Assembly: GCA_902555275.1 (NCBI GenBank)
Contig: CACDRY010000001.1
Location: 62,001-126,000 of the forward strand
Reading direction: 5' to 3'
Origin: an uncultured Pelagibacteraceae bacterium
Lineage (GTDB): Bacteria; Pseudomonadota; Alphaproteobacteria; Pelagibacterales; Pelagibacteraceae
Length of the DNA: 64,000 nt
Position numbers and translations under genes: made by a program. Shown here one piece after another: positions 1-10,903 of the stretch (positions are counted from its first letter, which is position 1; each line of letters starts with the position of its first letter). Under the pieces are notes generated by a model that was given only the letters and a program-made list of their open reading frames with translations, ran no database searches and was not told where the DNA came from.

Positions 1-1
1 T

Positions 2-160
2 CATAATTCTTCAACGCAGTACGCTGATGGAGGTGAATTTGGTTTTGGAGGAGAAGTTGGAATTTCAACAAATAAACTTCCACCAAGAGGACCTGTTGGA
101 CTAAACCAGCTAGTTAGTTACAAATATGAAATATATGGATCTGGACAAACAAGGAAATAA
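2..160 (+). CDS. proA: Gamma-glutamyl phosphate reductase, C-terminal end (partial)
   Basis: This is the last 52 residues of a gene that begins before the window, open from base 2 and ending in TAA at 158-160. It reads [20 protein letters not shown] and then a tail containing RGPVGLNQL. That is the conserved C-terminus of ProA, the NADPH enzyme that reduces gamma-glutamyl phosphate to glutamate semialdehyde in proline synthesis. The ORF track does not list it because the start is missing. Its last 35 bases overlap the annotated nadD start in another frame, so the two are probably co-transcribed and translationally coupled. Confidence 0.9.
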   Translation, partial: HNSSTQYADGGEFGFGGEVGISTNKLPPRGPVGLNQLVSYKYEIYGSGQTRK

Positions 161-671
161 AAAAAAAATTGGAATTCTTGGAGGTACCTTCGATCCAGCA
201 CATAAGGGACATTTAAGCATCTCTAAAGAGGCAAAAAAAAGATTCGATATTGATAAGATTATTTGGGCAGTAACCAAAAAAAATCCATTTAAAGACAAAA
301 GTAGTTTAAGCTTAGATAAAAGAATAAATTTTGCAAAAAAAATTGCTCAAAAAAGTTCATTTATTAAGGTAAAATATTTTGAAGATAAAATTAAATCAAA
401 TAGAACAGTTGACCTTATAAAATATATAAAAAAAAATAATAAAAATTCTGATATTTATTTCATAATGGGAGCAGATAGTTTGATAAATTTTCATAAATGG
501 AAGAACTCTGATTTAATTTCATCTATTTGTAACATTCTGGTATTTGATAGAGATAGATATAAGGCTAAATCATTAAGTTCTAGAAGCTTTAAAAAGTATA
601 GTAAGAAAAGCTTAAAATTTATTAAATTTAATAAGGTCAATATTTCATCTTCTAAATTAAGAAAAATTTGA
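126..671 (+). CDS. nadD: Nicotinate-nucleotide adenylyltransferase
   Basis: NadD transfers AMP from ATP to nicotinate mononucleotide, the adenylylation step of NAD synthesis. [14 protein letters not shown] at residues 16-29 contains the nucleotidyltransferase HxGH motif, and the C-terminal ISSSKLR matches the family's ISSTxIR nucleotide-binding motif. At 181 residues it is a little short, because it stops almost directly after that motif and the usual C-terminal helix is missing. The track start at 126 lies inside proA. The in-frame ATG at 135 is equally possible, since the conserved core begins only at about residue 14. The order proA-nadD-rsfS is common in alphaproteobacteria. Confidence 0.9.
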   Translation: MKYMDLDKQGNKKKIGILGGTFDPAHKGHLSISKEAKKRFDIDKIIWAVTKKNPFKDKSSLSLDKRINFAKKIAQKSSFIKVKYFEDKIKSNRTVDLIKYIKKNNKNSDIYFIMGADSLINFHKWKNSDLISSICNILVFDRDRYKAKSLSSRSFKKYSKKSLKFIKFNKVNISSSKLRKI

Positions 672-688
672 TACTCTTTTAATAATTA

Positions 689-1039
689 ATGGACAAAATC
701 TCTACTCTTCACAAAGATGTGGTAAATCTCTTAGATGCAAATAAAGCCCTAGATATTGTTTCAATCGATTTAGATGGAAAATCATCAATAGCGGATCAAA
801 TGATAATCGCTAGTGGAACGTCTTCAAGACATATCCAAGCTTTATCAGAGCAAGTGTATGAATATTTGAAAAAAAATGGTGTAAGTAATTGTAAAATTGA
901 GGGAAGAGAAAGCAATGATTGGAAACTTGTAGATGGAATAGATCTCATTATTCATATTTTCAATCCTGAAAAAAGAAAATTTTATGAGCTAGAAAAAATA
1001 TGGTCTGAATTAATTCCTAAAGAAAAAGTAATTATATGA
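689..1039 (+). CDS. rsfS: Ribosomal silencing factor RsfS (Iojap family)
   Basis: The 116-residue protein has the full length and conserved pattern of the RsfS/Iojap family, including the KIEGRESNDWKLVDG segment and the following DLIIHIF strand. Family members bind ribosomal protein L14 and block joining of 30S and 50S subunits under starvation. The gene starts 17 bases after nadD, its usual neighbour, and its stop overlaps the ctpA start by four bases (ATGA). The rlmH gene, which often follows rsfS in other bacteria, is not present here. Confidence 0.9.
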   Translation: MDKISTLHKDVVNLLDANKALDIVSIDLDGKSSIADQMIIASGTSSRHIQALSEQVYEYLKKNGVSNCKIEGRESNDWKLVDGIDLIIHIFNPEKRKFYELEKIWSELIPKEKVII

Positions 1040-2181
1040 TGAGAAAATTTAAAACATATTTTTTATCATTATTTATTTTTTTTTTCGTAACTAGTAGTAT
1101 TAGCGCGTCAGAAGAGAATGATATTTATAAAAAAATAGATGTTTTTTCAGAAGTTTTAGATAAAATTAATAAAGAATTTGTTGATGATGTGAACCAAAGT
1201 GATGCTATGGATGCTGCAATCAATGGTGTTCTTCAATCCTTAGATCCATATTCTGCTTATATGTCACCAGAATCTTATCAAAGTATGCAAACAGAAACGA
1301 GTGGAGAATTTGGAGGACTGGGAATTGAAGTTAGTATGGAAGCTGGGGTAATAAAGGTAATAACGCCTATGGATGATTCACCTGCGGCTGAAGCAGGAGT
1401 TAAAGCTGGTGATTATATTGTAAGAATTAATGATATTCAGGTTCAAGGTAAATCTTTAAGTGAAGCAGTTGATATCATGAGGGGTCCTGTTGGATCGGAT
1501 ATTGAAATAACAGTTAGAAGAAGAGGTGAACGAAAGGCATTAGTTTTTAATATTACTAGAGAAAAAATTAAAGTTTCATCAGTAAAATCTGAGATATTAG
1601 ATAATCAAACTGGTTATTTAAGACTTACCTCTTTTAATGAAAACAGTAGTGGTCAAATTAGAGATAAAATTAAAGAGTTTAAAAATAATGAAAATATTAA
1701 AAATTATATTTTAGATTTGAGAAATAATCCTGGTGGACTACTTTCTCAAGCAATTAAAATTACAGATTTTTTTATAGATAGTGGAGAAATTGTTTCAACG
1801 AAAAGTAAAAGAAAATATGAAAGTAGGAAATTCTTTGCAAGAAAAGGTGATATAATAAATGGCAATACAATTGTTGTCTTAATAAATTATGGTTCAGCAT
1901 CTGCATCTGAAATTGTAGCAGGGGCGCTAAAGGATCACAAAAGAGCAATAATAATTGGAGAAAATAGCTATGGTAAAGGATCTGTACAATCAATCATACC
2001 TCTCAAAAATAAAGGTGCAATAAGATTGACTGTATCTAAATATTATCTTCCATCAGGTAAATCTATATCAGAAATAGGTGTCTCGCCTGATATTGAGGTA
2101 GCTGAAGGATCTGATGACTTTAGGTTTAATACTGATACAGACAATCAACTTCAATTCGCTCTAGATCTTTTAAACGGCTAA
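1036..2181 (+). CDS. ctpA: Carboxy-terminal processing protease (S41 family, PDZ)
   Basis: This is a 381-residue exported serine protease. Residues 1-24 form a signal peptide (basic MMRK, a hydrophobic Phe/Leu run, SSISA), so it should act in the periplasm. A PDZ domain follows at about residues 85-170 (GGLGIEV...GDYIVRIND), then the S41 domain. Ser289 in GSASASE and Lys314 in YGKGSVQ are the expected Ser/Lys dyad, and their 25-residue spacing matches Prc-type proteases. Family members trim C-termini of envelope proteins or lytic enzymes; the substrate here is unknown. It overlaps rsfS by four bases and is followed one base later by rppH. Confidence 0.92.
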   Translation: MMRKFKTYFLSLFIFFFVTSSISASEENDIYKKIDVFSEVLDKINKEFVDDVNQSDAMDAAINGVLQSLDPYSAYMSPESYQSMQTETSGEFGGLGIEVSMEAGVIKVITPMDDSPAAEAGVKAGDYIVRINDIQVQGKSLSEAVDIMRGPVGSDIEITVRRRGERKALVFNITREKIKVSSVKSEILDNQTGYLRLTSFNENSSGQIRDKIKEFKNNENIKNYILDLRNNPGGLLSQAIKITDFFIDSGEIVSTKSKRKYESRKFFARKGDIINGNTIVVLINYGSASASEIVAGALKDHKRAIIIGENSYGKGSVQSIIPLKNKGAIRLTVSKYYLPSGKSISEIGVSPDIEVAEGSDDFRFNTDTDNQLQFALDLLNG

Positions 2182-2182
2182 A

Positions 2183-2662
2183 ATGAAAGAGAAATATAAA
2201 AATTTACCACTTAGAAGTGGTGTTGGGATAGTTGTTTTAAATAAAGAAAACAAAATTTTTGTGGCAAAAAGAATAGATAATAAAAAAAACTTTTGGCAAA
2301 TGCCACAAGGTGGAGTTGATGAGGGTGAAGATTTTTATGAAGCTGCAATTAGAGAATTAAAAGAAGAAACTAGTATTAAATCAGTAAGTTTAATTAAAAA
2401 AATTGATGGCATACTTACCTACCATTTACCGAATGAATTATTAGGAATTATTTGGAAAGGTAAATTTAAAGGTCAAAAACAACAATGGTATATAATGAGA
2501 TTTAATGGTGATGAAAAAGAAATTAATATTAATACAAAACATCCAGAATTTCTTGAATGGAAATGGGTAGATCCAGATGAAATTACTGAACTTGTGGTAG
2601 AATTTAAACTACATGTATACGAAAAAATTCAAGAAGAAGTAAAAAAAATTTTAATTAATTGA
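2183..2662 (+). CDS. rppH: RNA pyrophosphohydrolase (Nudix)
   Basis: RppH removes pyrophosphate from the 5' triphosphate end of mRNA and so starts RNase E-dependent decay. The Nudix box GGVDEGEDFYEAAIRELKEE begins at residue 43 and has the full GX5EX7REUXEE pattern. The N-terminal LPLRSGVGIVVLNKENK is typical of the RppH/IalA subgroup, as is the length of 159 residues. It is the last gene of the + strand run. Its final 12 bases overlap the end of atpC on the opposite strand, so there is no room for a terminator. Confidence 0.9.
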   Translation: MKEKYKNLPLRSGVGIVVLNKENKIFVAKRIDNKKNFWQMPQGGVDEGEDFYEAAIRELKEETSIKSVSLIKKIDGILTYHLPNELLGIIWKGKFKGQKQQWYIMRFNGDEKEININTKHPEFLEWKWVDPDEITELVVEFKLHVYEKIQEEVKKILIN

Positions 2663-3042
2663 TTTTAATACTTCAAGTTTTTGATCAAGCAAATATTTTT
2701 CCTGATCATTTATTTCAGACTTATTAAGTTCTTCCTCAGCAGATTTCTGAATTTCTGAAATTTTTTCTTTATTAATGTCTTTTAAATTTAAAATAAGACT
2801 TGTAAGTATAGAAAGATTATTATCTTTAAATTCAATTATTCCATCATTCACATAAAAACTTTCCTCGCCAGACTTTGAAAATATTTTAATTATTCCTGGT
2901 TTTAAAAAAGAAATAATAGAAATATGGTCTTTTAAAATCCCTATCTCACCTTCAAATGCAGGAACAACTACCTCGGTGACATCATTTTTTGATAAAAATG
3001 ATTTTTCAGGGTTTACTATTTCCACAGAATATTCTTCGCTCA

Positions 3043-3043
<1 letters not shown>
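2651..3043 (-). CDS. atpC: ATP synthase F1 epsilon subunit
   Basis: The 130-residue epsilon subunit of the F1 head couples gamma rotation to the c-ring and can restrain hydrolysis. The N-terminal beta sandwich is clear (VEIVNPEKSFLSKNDVTEVVVPAFEGEIGILKDHIS). A C-terminal helical segment rich in Lys and Glu follows. It is the final gene of atpHAGDC, and its ATG overlaps the atpD stop by one base. Its 3' end runs 12 bases into the end of rppH. Confidence 0.93.
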
Positions 3044-5338
<2,295 letters not shown>

Positions 5339-5344
5339 AATTTT

Positions 5345-6880
5345 TTATGAGTTAAAATCTTGCTTAAGTTGTAAAATAATTTCATTCAATTCTTTCTCTT
5401 TATCATCTTCGAGTTTCCCTGAAGTTGTGATTGACTCAATGATATCTGGCTTTTCAGCTTTACATTTTTCAATAATTTTATTCTCAAAACTTGAAATATC
5501 CTTTTGTTCAATATCATCAAGATGTCCTCTAACTCCACAAAATACAGAAATGACTTGTTCTGCAACTGTCATGGGAGAATATTGGTTTTGCTTTAATAAT
5601 TCAGTTAATTTTGAACCTCGATTAAGTAATTTTTGAGTAGATGCATCAAGGTCTGAACCAAACTGTGCAAATGCAGCCATTTCTCGATATTGAGCCAATT
5701 CTAATTTCATCGACCCTGAAACTTTTTTCATAGCCTTTGTCTGAGCAGAGGATCCTACTCTTGATACAGACAAACCAACGTTAATTGCTGGTCTTATACC
5801 TTGGTTAAAAAGTTCAGTTTCAAGGAAAATTTGTCCATCGGTAATTGAGATCACATTTGTTGGTATAAATGCAGAAACGTCACCTCCTTGTGTCTCAATG
5901 ATTGGAAGAGCTGTCAAGGAACCGCCTCCATGTTCATCACCTAATTTTGCTGCTCTTTCAAGTAATCTACTATGTAAATAAAATACATCACCAGGATACG
6001 CCTCTCTTCCAGGGGGTCTTCTTAACAATAGAGACATTTGTCTATAAGCGACCGCTTGTTTTGATAAATCATCATATATTATTAAAGCATGCATTCCATT
6101 ATCTCTAAAATATTCACCCATTGTACATCCAGTATATGGAGCTAAAAACTGAAGTGGCGCTGCATCTGATGCTGTTGCTGCAACTATTGTTGTGTATTCC
6201 ATTGCACCAGCTTCTTCTAATGTTTTTTCAATCTGTCTAACTGTAGATCTTTTTTGACCTACGGCTACATAAATACAATATAATTTTTTCTTCTCATCAC
6301 CTGACTCGTTAATTTTTTTCTGGTTTATAATAGCGTCAATAGCTACTGCTGTTTTACCAGTTTGTCTATCTCCAATAATTAATTCTCTTTGTCCTCTTCC
6401 AATTGGAACCAAACTATCAATTGATTTGAGACCAGTCTGCATTGGTTCACTAACAGATTTACGTGGAATTATGCCTGGAGCTTTGACTTCAACCCTGCTT
6501 CTTTTTAAGCTTTTATCTAATGCACCTTTTCCATCAATTGGATTTCCTAAACCATCAACTACTCTACCAAGTAATTCTTTTCCAACTGGTGTATCAACAA
6601 TCGCACCAGTTCTTTTTACGGTATCACCTTCCTTGACCGCTTTATCATCACCAAAAATTACAACACCTACATTTTCACTTTCGAGATTCAACGCCATTCC
6701 TTTCGAACCATCAGAAAATTCTACCATTTCTCCGGCTTGAACATTATCTAATCCATAAATTCTTGCTATACCATCTCCTACTGATAAAACTTGACCAACC
6801 TCAGTAACCTCAGCTTTATCTCCAAATTTTTTAATTTGCTCTTTTAATATTTTCGTAACTTCTGAAGGATTTATTTCCAT
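5345..6880 (-). CDS. atpA: ATP synthase F1 alpha subunit
   Basis: This is the 511-residue non-catalytic nucleotide-binding subunit of F1. It starts [16 protein letters not shown], carries the Walker [14 protein letters not shown] at about residue 170, and has the alpha signature [17 protein letters not shown]. Full length and uninterrupted. It abuts atpH with no gap and ends six bases before the real atpG start. The F0 genes (a, b, c) are absent from the window, which is usual in alphaproteobacteria, where F0 and F1 form separate operons. Confidence 0.97.
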   Translation of the reverse strand: MEINPSEVTKILKEQIKKFGDKAEVTEVGQVLSVGDGIARIYGLDNVQAGEMVEFSDGSKGMALNLESENVGVVIFGDDKAVKEGDTVKRTGAIVDTPVGKELLGRVVDGLGNPIDGKGALDKSLKRSRVEVKAPGIIPRKSVSEPMQTGLKSIDSLVPIGRGQRELIIGDRQTGKTAVAIDAIINQKKINESGDEKKKLYCIYVAVGQKRSTVRQIEKTLEEAGAMEYTTIVAATASDAAPLQFLAPYTGCTMGEYFRDNGMHALIIYDDLSKQAVAYRQMSLLLRRPPGREAYPGDVFYLHSRLLERAAKLGDEHGGGSLTALPIIETQGGDVSAFIPTNVISITDGQIFLETELFNQGIRPAINVGLSVSRVGSSAQTKAMKKVSGSMKLELAQYREMAAFAQFGSDLDASTQKLLNRGSKLTELLKQNQYSPMTVAEQVISVFCGVRGHLDDIEQKDISSFENKIIEKCKAEKPDIIESITTSGKLEDDKEKELNEIILQLKQDFNS

Positions 6881-7438
6881 TTAAGCCTCTATCATTGTAT
6901 TTTCGATTTGTTGTAATTTATTTTTAATAGAGGTATCTACCATAATACTACCAACTTGAATTACCAAACCTCCAATTAAACTTTTATCATATTTATAGTC
7001 TAATTTTATTTTTGCATTAAAATTTTGAGATAATTCGTCTTTTATTTTACTTACTTGTTCTCCTGATAATTCTTTAGAGGAGATTAGTTCAGCTTTTACT
7101 TCTCCTCTTTTTTTTGAGCAAGTATCTACAAAATCTTGAAGAATTGTTTTGACATAAAAAAATCTTCTTTTAGATATTAGAAAACCTAAAAATTTTGATA
7201 ATAAAGAATTTAATTTATAATTATCAACAATCTTATTAATTACATCCTGAAGTTCATTTACTGAGTTAGTTGGATCTTTAATTAATGAGCTAAAATCCTT
7301 GCTCTCATCTATTAATTTTAATAAAGATATTGATTGTTCTTCTACTTCATCTACTGAATTATTTTCTTTAGCTAATTCATATAGTGCTAAAGAATATCTA
7401 CCTGCTGTAGTGACTGAAAAACTGTTATTTTTGCTCAA
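6881..7438 (-). CDS. atpH: ATP synthase F1 delta subunit
   Basis: At 185 residues this matches the delta (OSCP-like) subunit that links F1 to the peripheral stalk. The N-terminal TAGRYSLALYELAKENN helix and the C-terminal LIGGLVIQVGSIMVDTSIKNKLQQI are family hallmarks. It is the first gene of the F1 operon. Upstream is one of the longer gaps in the block (97 bases to priA), a likely place for an operon promoter, although I see no convincing consensus pair there. Confidence 0.92.
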   Translation of the reverse strand: MSKNNSFSVTTAGRYSLALYELAKENNSVDEVEEQSISLLKLIDESKDFSSLIKDPTNSVNELQDVINKIVDNYKLNSLLSKFLGFLISKRRFFYVKTILQDFVDTCSKKRGEVKAELISSKELSGEQVSKIKDELSQNFNAKIKLDYKYDKSLIGGLVIQVGSIMVDTSIKNKLQQIENTMIEA

Positions 7439-7535
7439 TTTTGACTCTTTGTTTTAGAAGATTTTCTGGATTAAGTAGCATATGAGTAAGATGTCTTCAA
7501 GCATCAGATTAACAATTTAATATCTATTTTGTCTC

Positions 7536-9491
7536 TTAATTAAAGGTTATTGGATCAACATCAACCGTCAGTTTTATTTCATTGGATAATTTGTGCTTAT
7601 TTAATATTTCAGCCAACTTATTTTGTATTTTCGACCCTTTTTTTGACCTTATTAAAAGCCTTTGTCGATATTTTCCTTTAACTCTATAAATAGGTGCATT
7701 CACAGGTCCTAAAACTTTATCATCTAGAGAATTAAGGAGCACTTGTTTTAAAATTTGAGACTCTTCTTCTAATTTATTTTCTTTAGAGGCAGTGAGTATT
7801 AATGAAATAAATCTTTCAAATGGTGGAAGATTATTTTTTTCTCTTAACTTCAATTCATTATCTAAAAAAATAAATGGGTCATGGTGAGTAATTTGATTTA
7901 TTATATTTTGATTAATACTAAGAGTTTGAAAATATACTTTAGCAGGTTTACCTGTTCTTCCTGCTCTTCCAGATAATTGGTGGTAAAGTTGGAGATTTTT
8001 TTCAGCTGTTCTAAGATCGTGTCCATTAGATGTTAAATCAATATCTAGAACAACTATGCAATTTAAATTTGGAAAATGAAAACCTTTTGAAATTAATTGT
8101 GTCCCAATTAAAATATCAACTTCTCCATTTACTATACTTTCAAGTTGATCTTTTGAAGATTTTTTGTTCATGGTATCGCTTGAAAAAATAGATATTTTTT
8201 TGTCAGGAAATAATATCTTTACTTCCTCCGCGACCCTTTCAACACCCGGGCCACTAAAAACAAAATCACAAGTATTTCCTTTACTACAACTTCTATTTAA
8301 TTTACTTTTGTAACCACAATAGTGGCAAAGTAAAATATTTTTTCCTTTATGATATACTAAATTTATAGAACAGTTTGGGCAGGAGTATACTTTTACACAA
8401 TTTTTGCATAGTGCGTAAGGTGCAAAACCTCTTCTATTCATAAAAAATAAAACTTGATCATTTTTATTTAAATGATCTTTAACTTTTTTCAAAGTTTCGT
8501 TAGCAATCCATGATTTTTTATTTAATCTACTATTCTTTAAATCAATTATTTCGAATGATGGGAGATTTGCATCTTTATATCTTTTAATTAATCTTGAGAT
8601 AGAATATTTTTTTTTTTTAACATTAGCATATGTTTCTATTGAAGGAACTGCAGTTACAAGGTTAATAGGAATATTTTCAAAGTTAGCTCTAGCTATTGCC
8701 ATATCCCTTGCATTATAAATAATACCTTCATCTTGCTTAAATGATTGATCATGTTCTTCATCGATTACTATTAATCCTATTTTTTTAAATGGCAAAAAAA
8801 GAGACGATCTTGCTCCTATAACCACCTTTATTAATCCTGATGCTACACCACTCCAAATAATTTTTTTTCTTTTTGGTGTTATTCTCGAATGCCAAATTGC
8901 AGCTTTAAAACCAAAAAATTCCTCAAATTTTTTCTCAAATTCTGAAGTAAGTCCTATTTCTGGTAGTAAAATTATTGCCTGATAGCCTTTTTTTAAAATT
9001 TCCTCTATTTGCTTGAAATATACAATTGTTTTACCAGATCCAGTTGTTCCTTGAAGCAAGTGTACTCTAAATTCTCCATTTTTTTTTAACATTTCTCTAA
9101 AAACTTTATTTTGATCATCAGAAAGTTCAAAATTCTGCCTAGTTTTTTTATTATTAAATATTAGATATTCTTTATCATTAAATTTGGTTATTGCATCGCC
9201 ACCAAGTAAATGAAGTTTTAAACACATTCCAATCGGTACCAAATTATAATTTGAGAACCAATTCAAAAAATTTATTGTTTCAATTTTCAAAGGATTTATT
9301 TCGATAACAGATTTAATTTTTTTAAGTTTAAATTTTTTTTGAATTTTCTTTTCAAATAAGTTCCAAACAACACCTGTTACATCCCTTTTTCCAAATGGTA
9401 CCTTTACATAGGTTCCTGGACTTAATTTTTTATCGAATTCGTATGTAAAAGGATGATTGAAAATATTTGGTAATAAAACTGGAATTTGCAT
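7536..9491 (-). CDS. priA: Primosomal replication protein N' (PriA helicase)
   Basis: PriA is a superfamily 2 helicase that reloads the replisome at stalled forks. Visible motifs in order are Walker A GTTGSGKT, DEEH in VIDEEHDQS, and a zinc-binding region with paired cysteines (CKNC, CPNC, CHYC, CSKGNTC). The C-terminal helicase motif VI region is HQLSGRAGRTGKPAKVYFQT. At 651 residues it is slightly shorter than E. coli PriA. It abuts the sulfotransferase frame upstream. The position directly before atpH is typical for alphaproteobacteria. Confidence 0.95.
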   Translation of the reverse strand: MQIPVLLPNIFNHPFTYEFDKKLSPGTYVKVPFGKRDVTGVVWNLFEKKIQKKFKLKKIKSVIEINPLKIETINFLNWFSNYNLVPIGMCLKLHLLGGDAITKFNDKEYLIFNNKKTRQNFELSDDQNKVFREMLKKNGEFRVHLLQGTTGSGKTIVYFKQIEEILKKGYQAIILLPEIGLTSEFEKKFEEFFGFKAAIWHSRITPKRKKIIWSGVASGLIKVVIGARSSLFLPFKKIGLIVIDEEHDQSFKQDEGIIYNARDMAIARANFENIPINLVTAVPSIETYANVKKKKYSISRLIKRYKDANLPSFEIIDLKNSRLNKKSWIANETLKKVKDHLNKNDQVLFFMNRRGFAPYALCKNCVKVYSCPNCSINLVYHKGKNILLCHYCGYKSKLNRSCSKGNTCDFVFSGPGVERVAEEVKILFPDKKISIFSSDTMNKKSSKDQLESIVNGEVDILIGTQLISKGFHFPNLNCIVVLDIDLTSNGHDLRTAEKNLQLYHQLSGRAGRTGKPAKVYFQTLSINQNIINQITHHDPFIFLDNELKLREKNNLPPFERFISLILTASKENKLEEESQILKQVLLNSLDDKVLGPVNAPIYRVKGKYRQRLLIRSKKGSKIQNKLAEILNKHKLSNEIKLTVDVDPITFN

Positions 9492-10343
9492 TTATTTCAA
9501 CCAAGGATATTTATCTTGGTAATCCTTAAATAGATTATAATATTTCGAATACTTATCAGTATTATAACTAGTAATCTTATTTCTAATTTGAATATTGCTT
9601 GACGTTCTAATATCTAGATCATCTCTCTTATAAAATTCAAGAACATTAGTATCCCATCTTAAACCACAAAAATTAAATATTTCTTTAGAAATTTTTTCTT
9701 TATTTTGTGTAAGGTTTTCAAGAGATACATCATGTATAATATTTGGATATTTTTTTTTAAAATATTTGATTATTTTTCTATAGTTATCAATATAAGTTAT
9801 TATGTTTTGTATACTATGTGTCCAAGATAAGTCAGGTAGTAATGATTGATAAATTCCTATAATGGAGTCCTTGAGATTTCTATGGCAATGTAAAAATTTG
9901 GCTTTCGGGAATATACTCAGTATAAAATCAATGTTAAAGAAATTCTCTAAAGATTTATCTACAAAATAATTTACGTCTTTTTCAATCAAAGAAAATTGAG
10001 AATATTTCTTATTCACAAAATTTTTAAACTCATTGACTTTAAAATTAAATATTTCTTGCTTTTCATCATTTAATAATATTTTAGAGGAAAGTTGATTTAT
10101 TACACCCATATTAATGAAAGCAGATTCTCCAAATGATGGAATGTTGTTTTCTGAAGAAGTTATAATTGCTTCAACTAGTGTTGATCCCGATCTTGGTAAG
10201 CCTATAATAAATATTGGTGAAATATCCTTAAATAAATGATCTTTTTTTTCATTTTCTATAAAATTTGATTGATTGTAATGATCTAAAATTACTTTTGAAT
10301 AATACTTTTGTGATTGAAGGTTATAGTTTTTTTTTAAAGTCAA
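9492..10343 (-). CDS. Sulfotransferase domain (3' part of a split TPR-sulfotransferase gene)
   Basis: The 283-residue frame has a PAPS-binding 5' loop, IFIIGLPRSGSTLVEAII, and a later FLHCHRNLKDSIIGIYQ segment like the 3'-phosphate-binding region. It fits the Sulfotransfer_3 type. Its apparent ATG start lies inside the end of the TPR frame next to a nine-A run. Related SAR11 proteins combine N-terminal TPRs with this domain, so I read the two frames as one gene separated by a one-base difference in the A run. The acceptor is unknown; a surface polysaccharide or protein is plausible. If expressed alone from 10343 it still keeps the whole sulfotransferase core. Confidence 0.75.
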   Translation of the reverse strand: MTLKKNYNLQSQKYYSKVILDHYNQSNFIENEKKDHLFKDISPIFIIGLPRSGSTLVEAIITSSENNIPSFGESAFINMGVINQLSSKILLNDEKQEIFNFKVNEFKNFVNKKYSQFSLIEKDVNYFVDKSLENFFNIDFILSIFPKAKFLHCHRNLKDSIIGIYQSLLPDLSWTHSIQNIITYIDNYRKIIKYFKKKYPNIIHDVSLENLTQNKEKISKEIFNFCGLRWDTNVLEFYKRDDLDIRTSSNIQIRNKITSYNTDKYSKYYNLFKDYQDKYPWLK

Positions 10344-10845
10344 AACAGAGGCTATGTGAATTATTTAAAAAAGCTAACTCTTTTTCAAAGTTTCTCTCTT
10401 TCTTTTCTTTTTTAGATAGTAAGAATTCGGATAAAAACTTTTCTAAAATATTTGCATTTGGATTATCGTTAATTTTTTTAATAATTTCAAAATGACTTGT
10501 TTTAAGAAAATTTGGTTTTAATGTGAAGATTCCATAATAGGCTCTAATATCTCTTATATTTATATCTAAAACTTTAAGGTAAGTTGATAATGATTTTTCT
10601 ATATCACCAGTGGACTGCTCTAAATATGCAATTTTTAAATAAGTATTTAAAGATTTGGGGTCAATTTTAATGCATTTATCGAAAAATGTTAGACTCTTTT
10701 TAATATTTTTTAATTCAAAATTAATAATTGCAAGATTATAATTAATTTCGAAGTTATTATTATTTTTATTCAAATCTAGAAAAATTTTTTCTGCATCTTT
10801 AAAATTTTTTTGTGAAAGAAATTTTTTACCTAAATCTAAACTCAT
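10321..10845 (-). CDS. TPR domain (5' part of a split TPR-sulfotransferase gene)
   Basis: This encodes tetratricopeptide repeats, for example NYNLAIINFELKNIKKSLTFFDKCIKIDP and the next unit ending in KVLDINIRDIRAY. The frame ends FDFKKKL* right after a stretch, FEKELAFLNNSHSLCFDF, that resembles the linker normally leading into the sulfotransferase domain. I chose the ATG at 10843-10845 (MSLDLGKKFL) over the track's GTG at 10860. Removing one A from the nine-A run at about 10327-10335 would join it to the next frame as a protein of about 450 residues. Repeats of this kind usually bind partner proteins. Confidence 0.7.
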   Translation of the reverse strand: MSLDLGKKFLSQKNFKDAEKIFLDLNKNNNNFEINYNLAIINFELKNIKKSLTFFDKCIKIDPKSLNTYLKIAYLEQSTGDIEKSLSTYLKVLDINIRDIRAYYGIFTLKPNFLKTSHFEIIKKINDNPNANILEKFLSEFLLSKKEKKERNFEKELAFLNNSHSLCFDFKKKL

Positions 10846-10903
10846 ACTGAAATATATCACTTCTATACAATTAATATAATGAAAGATATGATTTTAAATT
10901 AAT

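Noticed and set aside
1772-1993. ORFs antisense to real genes (for example in ctpA, atpD, atpA, sucB, sdhA, mmsA)
   Set aside because: They lie opposite or out of frame within clear conserved genes and have composition typical of shadow frames (Leu/His/Ser-rich). None has recognisable motifs.
7439-7535. Promoter of the F1 ATP synthase operon (TTGAAG ... TACTTA)
   Set aside because: The spacing is 17, but the -10 matches the consensus at only two of six positions. A promoter is likely in this gap but cannot be placed.
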